Origin: Bacteroidota bacterium
Lineage (GTDB): Bacteria > Bacteroidota > Bacteroidia > Bacteroidales > FEN-979
Reading direction: 5' to 3'
Assembly (NCBI GenBank): GCA_026391755.1
Contig: JAPLDN010000350.1
Location: 1 to 12,269 of the forward strand
Length of the DNA stretch: 12,269 bases
Below, piece by piece: positions 7,061 to 12,269 of this stretch (position 1 is the first letter of the stretch; every line of letters begins with the position of its first letter). The position numbers and the translations under genes were made by a program. The notes under the pieces are model-generated. The model saw only the letters and a list, made by a program, of their open reading frames with translations. It ran no database searches and had not been told where the DNA came from.

Positions 7061-8254
7061 ATGAAAACAGTATTTATTACAGGTCTCATAGCAATCGTTC
7101 TGCTTGGTTCATGCAAACAGAATCCTGCAGGTAATCCTTCGATAGCTGAAGTAAAACCAGGAGGAACCGAAGCCGCAGGCAGCGTGGTGGAACTGACCAA
7201 ACTGCAGGTCGCAAAAACAGGCATTCAATTAGGGGATTTTGAAAAGAGGAACCTCCGCGACGTTCTGAGGGTGAACGGGTACTTGCATGTGCCGCCCCAG
7301 AACAAGGCCCAGGTCTCGACTTTTATGGGAGGGGTTGTGAAGGCGGTGCTTGTTAGGGAAGGTGATTTCGTGCACCAGGGGCAGGCCCTGATAGACCTGG
7401 CCCATCCCGATTTTCTTAAATTGCAGGAGGATTACCTTGTGGCAGGGAGCAATATTCTCTTTTCAAAAAAGGAATACGAAAGGCAGAAAGAGCTGGCCAG
7501 GGATAATATCGCCTCCCAGAAATCCTTCCAGGAGGCCGAAGCAAAATACGAGGGGGAAAAAGCAAGGCTGGCCTCGCTTGAAGACCAGTTGCAGCTGCTG
7601 AATGTGCAGGTAAAAGACCTTTCGCCCTCCTCCTTGCAGAAATCCTTCCAGCTCAGGTCACCTATTGATGGTTATGTGGGAAAGATCATGGTCAATACGG
7701 GAACTTTTGCGGAACCTCAAAAGGAACTGCTCACCGTGATCGACAACAGCCACCTGCACGTTGACCTGATGATATACGAAAAAGACCTATCGAGAGTGAG
7801 GCCGGGCCAGCATGTCAACATCACCTTTACCAATATGCCTGAACTTGTGATGGGTGCCAGGATCTTCAGCATAGGCAAGGAATTCGAGAACGATTCCCGT
7901 ACAGTGAACGCCCATGCCGAACTTCTGGGGACCGAAAAACATGAGCTTGTCCCGGGAATGTATGTCAACGGACTTATAGAGACCGGGAATGCCGATGCTG
8001 TGGTGATCCCCGAATCGGCTGTGATCCGCGACAAAGGGAAAGACATGATATTCATTATGGACCCGGCAATGCAAAAGCACCCGGCCGAAGTAGCCTTTAC
8101 CGCGATCGAGGTCAAGAAAGGTGTCACCAACGGCGGGTATTCAGAGGTGACCCCCCTCCGTAACCTGCCCGCCAATTTCAAGGTCGTGGTCAAAGGTGCC
8201 TACTACGTGCTTTCCCAGATGAATGTGGGAAAGGGGGCGGGGTGCGTGGATTAG
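7061..8254 (+). CDS. czcB: CzcB/CusB-type periplasmic adaptor (membrane fusion) lipoprotein
   Basis: The protein has 397 residues, normal for RND adaptors. Residues 1-18 are a lipoprotein signal (hydrophobic run, LLGSC, lipidated C18). The lipoyl-like domain is split around a helical hairpin: first half near 80-112 (VVKAVLVREGDFVHQGQALIDLAHPD), coiled coil about 113-190, second half near 193-228 (LRSPIDGYVGKIMVNTGTFAEP). A beta-barrel (about 230-305, ending HELVPGMYVNGLIE) and a membrane-proximal domain (about 310-395) follow. It bridges the inner-membrane pump and outer-membrane channel and may pass metal to the pump. It begins 9 bases after the pump-channel stop, so it is almost certainly co-transcribed and co-translated with it. 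The C-terminus is GKGAGCVD; many relatives instead end in a His-rich tail, so that feature is absent here. Confidence 0.92.
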   Translation: MKTVFITGLIAIVLLGSCKQNPAGNPSIAEVKPGGTEAAGSVVELTKLQVAKTGIQLGDFEKRNLRDVLRVNGYLHVPPQNKAQVSTFMGGVVKAVLVREGDFVHQGQALIDLAHPDFLKLQEDYLVAGSNILFSKKEYERQKELARDNIASQKSFQEAEAKYEGEKARLASLEDQLQLLNVQVKDLSPSSLQKSFQLRSPIDGYVGKIMVNTGTFAEPQKELLTVIDNSHLHVDLMIYEKDLSRVRPGQHVNITFTNMPELVMGARIFSIGKEFENDSRTVNAHAELLGTEKHELVPGMYVNGLIETGNADAVVIPESAVIRDKGKDMIFIMDPAMQKHPAEVAFTAIEVKKGVTNGGYSEVTPLRNLPANFKVVVKGAYYVLSQMNVGKGAGCVD

Positions 8255-8307
8255 GCCTGGTTCTTCGGATCAGGAACAAATTAAATTTCATTACTGTGCT
8301 TTTTACC

Positions 8308-8323
8308 AGTTAAGATATTAACT
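8308..8323. promoter_or_regulatory. Palindrome GTTAA-N4-TTAAC at the hydrolase promoter
   Basis: AGTTAA (8308-8313) and TTAACT (8318-8323) are reverse complements separated by GATA. The inner 14 bases (8309-8322) differ by a single base from the core of the palindrome at the metal operon (2069-2082). It overlaps the -7 box at 8319-8326, so a bound protein would hinder transcription. Confidence 0.45.
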
Positions 8324-8326
8324 TTG
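8319..8326 (+). promoter_or_regulatory. Probable -7 box of the hydrolase gene
   Basis: TAACTTTG matches TAnnTTTG and ends 26 bases before the ATG at 8353, much like the spacing seen at 2092-2099. No clear TTTG -33 element is present at the expected distance; TGTG at 8295-8298 is the closest candidate. The remainder of the 8255-8352 gap shows only a weak imperfect hairpin after the adaptor stop. Confidence 0.45.
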
Positions 8327-8352
8327 TAATCGTACAAACGAATTTTGAAGCC

Positions 8353-9720
8353 ATGAAGGGCATTTCAAAGCATTATAAAATCACAAAAAGACTTACTGTA
8401 CTGATTGCCGTATTAATTCTTGCTTCAGGACTGATCTCTTCCTGCTCTTATAAGAAAATTCAGCCCTACCCTCCCTGCACACCCATGGAGCTGGGAAGGT
8501 TCGAGATCCTTTCTTCATCGTCCATCTCCAAACAGGATATCGTTAATAAAATGAGCCTGATCGCCGATGATCCCGCTGTGTTTGATTACCGGGACCTGTT
8601 CGATCAGATAAGGATTAAAAGCGCCGGTTCCACCCAGGGTAATGGTGCGGCTTTTATCTATCATGAAGCGGTCAGTTACCGTTCAACCGACAATAACGGG
8701 AACGAAGTGCAGCTTTCGGGATTGCTTATTTATCCTTGGTCGCCGGTAAAAACACTTTCAGCCCCTATTGTTTCTTTCAACCACGGTACCCAGCTGATGA
8801 AAAAATACGGCCCTTCCCAATGGAAATACGCTCAATGGAGCGACTGGGAGAATTTCCCTGAAATGGCTGTGGCAGATCTCATGGCTGCCTACTACGGCTG
8901 GATTATTATAATGCCCGACTACCAGGGAATGGGGTTCGACACATCGGAAGTCCATTCTTACTGCATCAACGACCGCCTTGGGAATGCAACGGCCGATATG
9001 GTTGAAGCTGCCGAGGAATATTTCAGTTGTGCTGCAAACAACACATATGTTAACTGGAACAAGCAAACCTTCATTTACGGGTATTCTGAGGGGGGATTTG
9101 TTACAATGGCAGCCGCAAAAGAGCTTGAAGCAAGGAATGTAAACCTTTCAGGGGTGGTATGCATGGATGGCCCATATGACCTTTCGGGGACCATGCTGAA
9201 TGTAATGCTAAGCAATGATCCTTTCCCCGTTCCTTACTTCCTGCCCATGATGCTGGTTGGCTACAATGCCATCTACCCTTCGGTGTTTGATTATAATGTG
9301 ATGCTTAAGGAACCTTACCGAACCGACATTCCGAAATACGCCAACGGATTCTACGACAATGCTAAGGTTAACAGCATTATGCCCGCAAGCAGGGTGTTGA
9401 AGGAGGTGTTTACCCCGGCTTTTCTTGTAGCTCTCCAGAATAAGAACAGCTCAGCATACAGAATGCTGTATGAAAATAACTCCTACCTGGGCTGGACGCC
9501 TAAGTCGAAAATGCTGATCTGGCATTGTAAGAACGATGATTGCGTGCCGTTTGGCAATATGGTCGCTGCCCGCGAGGTGTTTAATCAGCTGGGACTTACC
9601 AATATCGATTATGTCGAATGGCCCGCCGTTGAACCCAAAGAAGGCCAGACGGTGCATGTCACAGTAGCCACCCGGGCCTTTTATGAAGGCACTCTTTGGA
9701 TACAGCAGCATCTGAAGTAA
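8353..9720 (+). CDS. Lipoprotein alpha/beta hydrolase, secretory-lipase/esterase-like
   Basis: The protein has 455 residues. A basic N-terminus, a hydrophobic stretch and LISSC with C31 indicate a lipoprotein signal. The alpha/beta-hydrolase pattern is complete: SFNHGTQ (141-147) as a likely oxyanion segment, PDYQGMGFD (188-196), the nucleophile elbow GYSEGG with Ser245, a candidate acid at D395/D396 in WHCKNDDCVP, and a candidate catalytic His435 in GQTVHVTVA. The arrangement resembles the secretory lipase (LIP, PF03583) and prolyl-oligopeptidase-like esterases, so hydrolysis of an ester or acyl substrate at the cell envelope is likely; the substrate cannot be told. It has its own promoter 98 bases after the adaptor and runs convergently into the minus-strand operon with only 19 bases between. 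No strong terminator was found in that short gap. Confidence 0.85.
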   Translation: MKGISKHYKITKRLTVLIAVLILASGLISSCSYKKIQPYPPCTPMELGRFEILSSSSISKQDIVNKMSLIADDPAVFDYRDLFDQIRIKSAGSTQGNGAAFIYHEAVSYRSTDNNGNEVQLSGLLIYPWSPVKTLSAPIVSFNHGTQLMKKYGPSQWKYAQWSDWENFPEMAVADLMAAYYGWIIIMPDYQGMGFDTSEVHSYCINDRLGNATADMVEAAEEYFSCAANNTYVNWNKQTFIYGYSEGGFVTMAAAKELEARNVNLSGVVCMDGPYDLSGTMLNVMLSNDPFPVPYFLPMMLVGYNAIYPSVFDYNVMLKEPYRTDIPKYANGFYDNAKVNSIMPASRVLKEVFTPAFLVALQNKNSSAYRMLYENNSYLGWTPKSKMLIWHCKNDDCVPFGNMVAAREVFNQLGLTNIDYVEWPAVEPKEGQTVHVTVATRAFYEGTLWIQQHLK

Positions 9721-9739
9721 AACAGGCTTCAGCTTGCGG

Positions 9740-9991
9740 TCACTTCTTCACGAAACAAGTGTGAAACTCAATCCCCTGCTGTTCCGAGAAATAATCGAAG
9801 CCTGCGGCCACCATCTTTTCGATCATGGGCATGGGTGGAAATGGAGTAATGATCTCGTAGATCTCGCCGGCTGCAAGGCTGGCTGATTCCTTTATTACCT
9901 GCTCCAGCGGGTGTATGCCGGAAGCCAGGAGCGGCCTGGCATCCAGCGTTATCTTAATATTGGCTTTATTGAGCCATACCGGTGTTTCCAT
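9740..9991 (-). CDS. DUF2249 family small protein
   Basis: The protein has 83 residues and opens METPVWLNKANIKITLDARP. The pattern LDARPLLASGIHPLEQVI, then ASLAAGEIYEIITPFPPMPMIEKMVAAGFDYF, fits the DUF2249 family, a TusA-like alpha/beta fold in which a short strand-helix-strand unit is followed by PxPL/M-type residues and a helix. The Cys near the C-terminus (HTCFVKK) is not the TusA catalytic Cys position. Its start overlaps the 3' end of the DUF438 gene by 26 bases in another frame, which implies translational coupling. DUF2249 proteins commonly accompany hemerythrin-domain proteins and denitrification or NO-response genes; the biochemical role is unknown. It is the last gene of the minus-strand operon. 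Confidence 0.8.
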   Translation of the reverse strand: METPVWLNKANIKITLDARPLLASGIHPLEQVIKESASLAAGEIYEIITPFPPMPMIEKMVAAGFDYFSEQQGIEFHTCFVKK

Positions 9992-11213
9992 AATTTAAAA
10001 TCCTTTGTTCGTTTTCAAGTTTTCGCTTCGCTGTAAGGTCCTGGGATGCTTCAAGAGTTCCCAGGTACTCCCCCTTTTCATTCCTGAGGGCGAAGTATTC
10101 GATATGAATGAACTTCCCCTGCATCTGTATCCAGAACGGGGCCGAATCGGCATGCCCGCTCTTGAAATCATTGATGATCTTATCGACGATATGAACGCTT
10201 GAGGGCGGATGGCACATCCGCACATCCCTTCCGAGTATCGCCCTGTTACGGTCGAAAACCCGTTCTTTGCCCTGGCTGAAATACTTCACCTTGTCATTCC
10301 TGTCAACAAAGGTAAGGTCAACAGGCAGGCTGTTCAGAACGGCCATGAGTTCCTCTACCGTGAACTTCCCGCTGGGCAGGCTTATATTGCCTTCGTCGGC
10401 GGAGCGCTGTATGATGGGTTCAATCCCCTGTGGCTTCCATTCAATAATCGGGTCATAGAGACAGTACCCGATCTCATTGGTCTGGCGGTAAATATCGTAC
10501 CAGTCGGCATCGGTAAGTTTGTCCATGGTCATGGGAAGCAGGATCTCCTCCTCCTTCATGATCATATCGGTGATGGCTTTGGCCGCAGGCCTCAGTTGGA
10601 CGTCAATGATGAATTTCACCTGGTCGGGATCGTTGTATGAAGCCGATGACAGGCTTTCCATGGCATTCTTCAGACCCCCCCTGGTCTCATCATGTTTGCC
10701 CCACATCACCTTGGGAGGGCCTGTGATACCGTATTTTTCAAGAAAAGGGAACAACAGGTTCTCCTTGCGGCGGTAATGCTTGTCAACATCCATAAGGCTG
10801 TTAAACAGGGCTTTCATCTTGTTGTTGAGAGCGACAGGACCAATTCCTGCATACAGTTCCTCGGCCTTGTCGAACAGCTCGTTCAATTTTTTTACCACCG
10901 CTTCCAGTTCCCTGTTTTCCTTTTTAAATGTATCAACCGGATGGCCGGGGGGCACAACAAGCATCCCTGAAAGATCGATGCTGCCTTCAAGCACCTGGGC
11001 GTGGATATCGCATAAACGCAGGACCTCGGTCTCGGGCAATCCCTCGCTGATCAGTTCCTGTTCTACTTCGACCACGTCACCGTAAGGAACCTTGGACATC
11101 AGCTCCATAAGGCGCTTTTTCACCTCTTCAGGGGCCCTTCCTTCGTGAAGTTCCAATATCATGTGTTTGAGCAAGGCTTTTCTCTCCAAAGAATTGTTTA
11201 TCAGTTCGTTCAT
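9966..11213 (-). CDS. DUF438 - hemerythrin HHE - PAS domain protein
   Basis: The protein has 415 residues and three parts. Residues 8-80 match DUF438 (LKHMILELHEGRAPEEVKKR, then the helix ending CDIHAQVLEGSID). Residues 88-225 are a hemerythrin-like four-helix bundle with candidate diiron ligands H91 (PPGHPV), H146 and E151 (HYRRKENLLFP), H174 (GKHDE) and E221-E223 (EEEILLP). Residues 290-400 are a PAS domain (VDLTFVDRNDKVKYFSQG; FWIQMQGKFIHIEYFALRNEKGEYLGTLEASQDLT) with a conserved MCHPPSSVHIV segment (333-343) that could bind heme or another cofactor. No signal peptide or membrane helix is present, so it is cytoplasmic. There is no kinase, cyclase or DNA-binding output domain, so it may sense O2 or NO through the diiron/PAS parts, or detoxify or store NO or iron. 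It starts 3 bases after the cupin stop and overlaps DUF2249. Confidence 0.9.
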   Translation of the reverse strand: MNELINNSLERKALLKHMILELHEGRAPEEVKKRLMELMSKVPYGDVVEVEQELISEGLPETEVLRLCDIHAQVLEGSIDLSGMLVVPPGHPVDTFKKENRELEAVVKKLNELFDKAEELYAGIGPVALNNKMKALFNSLMDVDKHYRRKENLLFPFLEKYGITGPPKVMWGKHDETRGGLKNAMESLSSASYNDPDQVKFIIDVQLRPAAKAITDMIMKEEEILLPMTMDKLTDADWYDIYRQTNEIGYCLYDPIIEWKPQGIEPIIQRSADEGNISLPSGKFTVEELMAVLNSLPVDLTFVDRNDKVKYFSQGKERVFDRNRAILGRDVRMCHPPSSVHIVDKIINDFKSGHADSAPFWIQMQGKFIHIEYFALRNEKGEYLGTLEASQDLTAKRKLENEQRILNYGNTGMAQ

Positions 11214-11216
11214 GGT

Positions 11217-11555
11217 TTATCCTTTGATCATTGTGAGTATCATCTTGAACCGCTCCGTTGCATTCACTGCATGAGGTATCCCTGCCGGCATAACGATAGT
11301 ATCACCTGCTTCAAGCTGGTGGGAAGTGTTGTCGATCACGATCTCGGCCCGGCCTTCAATAACCTCTGCCATTGCGTCGAAAGGCGCCGAATGCGTGCTC
11401 AGCCTCTGTCCTTTGTCAAAGGCGAAAAGTGTTACCGTCCCCACAGGGCGGTCAATTACACGCTTGCTTACGATCCCGTCGGTGGAATATTCCACGCTTT
11501 CGGGGAACCTGAACTTTGTTCCGGGTTCAAAAATGTTCTTTGTTTCCATTGTCAT
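11217..11555 (-). CDS. Small single-domain cupin protein
   Basis: The protein has 112 residues from the ATG at 11555. An AGGA about 7 bases before that ATG favours it over the in-frame ATG at 11549. Cupin motif 1 is THSAPFDAMAEVIEG (54-68) with H55 and acidic E64/E67, and motif 2 is GDTIVMPAGIPHAV (84-97) with H95. The usual second His of motif 1 is replaced by Ser, so metal binding may be weaker or differently built. This form (HSAPFDA, MPAGIPHA) is common among small Bacteroidota cupins of unknown substrate. The gene lies 38 bases after ygbA and 3 bases before the DUF438 gene, in the middle of a four-gene operon. A sensor or small-molecule-binding role is possible; no enzyme activity is implied. 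Confidence 0.85.
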   Translation of the reverse strand: MTMETKNIFEPGTKFRFPESVEYSTDGIVSKRVIDRPVGTVTLFAFDKGQRLSTHSAPFDAMAEVIEGRAEIVIDNTSHQLEAGDTIVMPAGIPHAVNATERFKMILTMIKG

Positions 11556-11588
11556 GATTTTTCCTGATTACTTTTATATTAAATGTCT

Positions 11589-11631
11589 GGATGTCAGATA
11601 TCAGATATCCGACATCCGAAATCTGACATCC
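11589..11631. repeat. Short palindromic repeat overlapping the ygbA 3' end
   Basis: GGATGTCAGAT (11589-11599) and ATCTGACATCC (11621-11631) are exact reverse complements, and the bases between contain further copies of the same words (CAGATATC, CGACATCCGAAATC). Units of this (G/T)ATNTC-CGA type, giving ISDFG-like residues when translated, recur in Bacteroidota intergenic regions. It encodes the last residues of YgbA and fills the gap before the cupin gene; in mRNA it may form a hairpin. Confidence 0.6.
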
Positions 11632-11932
11632 CTTTCCATTCCCTTATGAAATGCTTCAATGAAAGAACCGGATGCCTTAACATCATCTGCGGTCCTGCAA
11701 CCCGCATGACTTTTTTGATTTCCTCCCTCATCAGCGGGCTGTAGCAATGTACCTGGCATTTTTGGCAAACAGGCTTATCCATACCATGCACACATTGTTC
11801 AATGCGTTTCAGGGCGTATTCATTCAGGTCCCTGCAGAGCCCGCACAATTCTGTACTTTTATGCACCGACCTGCAGTAAATCCTGATCATCGCAGTGATT
11901 GTCCGTTTTTCCAGCTTATTACCGCCAGCCAT
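11594..11932 (-). CDS. ygbA: YgbA family protein (nitrous oxide-stimulated promoter family)
   Basis: The protein has 112 residues. The core matches the YgbA family: IRIYCRSVHKSTELCGLCRDLNEYA, then CVHGMDKPVCQKCQVHCYSP, then REEIKKVMRVAGPQMMLRHPVLSLKHFIRE. Cys at 20, 30, 33, 47, 56, 59 and 63, together with nearby His, suggest metal or Fe-S binding. In enterobacteria ygbA belongs to the NsrR nitric-oxide regulon, which is why this gene assigns the operon to nitrosative stress. It is cytoplasmic by sequence. It is the first gene of the minus-strand operon. Residues 102-112 (MSDFGCRISDI) are encoded by the palindromic repeat and are probably not part of the ancestral protein. Confidence 0.88.
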   Translation of the reverse strand: MAGGNKLEKRTITAMIRIYCRSVHKSTELCGLCRDLNEYALKRIEQCVHGMDKPVCQKCQVHCYSPLMREEIKKVMRVAGPQMMLRHPVLSLKHFIREWKGMSDFGCRISDI

Positions 11933-12010
11933 GGGGCTTTTATTTGTTCTTTCTTATTCGACCAGCTATGTTTTCGTAATTCGTATAAAACATTCAGGTA
12001 CTTCAATGCG

Positions 12011-12018
12011 CAAATATA
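12011..12018 (-). promoter_or_regulatory. Probable -7 box of the ygbA operon
   Basis: On the minus strand the bases read TATATTTG, a full match to TAnnTTTG and identical to the -7 box of the metal operon. It is the only such match between the ygbA start and the hflX-like gene and leaves a leader of roughly 70 bases. A clear -33 element is not visible. An imperfect palindrome (AACA-N6-TGTT, 12021-12034) lies just upstream of the box. The rest of the 11933-12077 gap is AT-rich with no gene or convincing terminator. Confidence 0.45.
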
Positions 12019-12077
12019 CGAACATTTAACTGTTGTAAGGGGAAAAGTGAAAAATATTTATGATTTTTTACCCGGGC

Positions 12078-12269
12078 CTACTTCCTCTCAGGCCATCTCT
12101 GCCGGGCAACTTTCCTCACCTGCTGGAAAAGAGCTTCCCTCAGGGTGTCAACATGAAGTTTTTCGGTAGCGGAGATAAAAATGGACACATTCTCGCCTTT
12201 GGTCATCCAGATCTTTTCAAGTTCTTCCAGGTTTAGGTTTTTCCTTGTTACCGGCCCCAGGTCATCCGC
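12078..12269 (-). CDS. hflX: C-terminal end of an HflX-like GTPase (partial)
   Basis: Only the last 63 residues are inside the window; the gene enters from the right edge and stops at 12078-12080. The fragment reads LNLEELEKIWMTKGENV, then SIFISATEKLHVDTLREALFQQV, then RKVARQRWPERK. ISA is the G5 element of a TRAFAC GTPase, and the EELEKIWM...FISA...(V/I)DTLREALF layout is that of the end of Bacteroidota HflX, a ribosome-associated GTPase that splits stalled or hibernating ribosomes. The ending (VARQRWPERK) is basic and lacks the aromatic YPYNDFLY tail usual in this group, so another HflX/Obg-type GTPase is possible. It lies upstream of ygbA on the same strand but has a 145-base gap and a separate promoter candidate. 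Confidence 0.75.
   Translation of the reverse strand, partial: ADDLGPVTRKNLNLEELEKIWMTKGENVSIFISATEKLHVDTLREALFQQVRKVARQRWPERK

Noticed and set aside
9451..9711. Minus-strand open frame antisense to the hydrolase C-terminus
   Set aside because: It lies opposite the catalytic Asp/His region of a well-supported gene and has no family features.
10209..10640. Plus-strand open frames opposite the DUF438 gene
   Set aside because: They are shadows of a gene with three recognisable domains in the correct frame on the minus strand.
11747..12169. Plus-strand 140-residue open frame opposite ygbA and the hflX-like end
   Set aside because: It runs antisense through the YgbA Cys motifs, the promoter region and the GTPase fragment, and encodes nothing recognisable.

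Overview
The window looks like a chromosomal segment of a Bacteroidota member, most likely Bacteroidales or a close relative, probably uncultured. The reasons are a type IX secretion (T9SS) C-terminal sorting domain on a PKD-like repeat protein, TAnnTTTG-type -7 boxes in front of genes, few Shine-Dalgarno sequences, a small Cys-rich protein ahead of a heavy-metal RND pump, and a CzcA-type pump fused to its outer-membrane channel. Species cannot be named from the sequence.

Layout, plus strand: (1) 2-1987, the 3' end of a large secreted/surface protein with tandem ~86-residue PKD-like repeats and a T9SS sorting tail, closed by a strong hairpin terminator. (2) 2062-8254, a heavy-metal efflux operon: promoter with a perfect inverted repeat, a small exported Cys-rich protein (DUF6660-like), a noncoding stretch with TTTACAAC repeats, a 1460-residue CzcA-type RND pump fused to a TolC/CzcC-type outer-membrane channel, and a lipoprotein CzcB-type adaptor. 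Together these supply the inner-membrane pump, periplasmic adaptor and outer-membrane duct of a tripartite exporter. (3) 8353-9720, a lipoprotein alpha/beta hydrolase (secretory-lipase-like) with its own promoter. That promoter carries a 14-bp palindrome almost identical to the core of the one at the metal operon.

Minus strand, convergent: (4) 11932 down to 9740, four closely packed genes read in the order YgbA family protein, cupin, DUF438-hemerythrin-PAS protein, DUF2249 protein. YgbA is a nitrosative-stress family and hemerythrin/DUF2249 proteins recur in nitrogen-oxide contexts, so this is probably a nitric-oxide/nitrosative stress operon (inference). (5) 12078-12269, the C-terminal end of a GTPase that resembles HflX, cut by the window edge.

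No rRNA, tRNA, CRISPR array, transposase, integrase or phage gene was seen. The most informative points are the pump-channel fusion with an internal signal-peptide-like segment, the shared GTTAA-N4-TTAAC palindrome at two promoters, the repeat-rich leader before the pump gene, and the small minus-strand operon.
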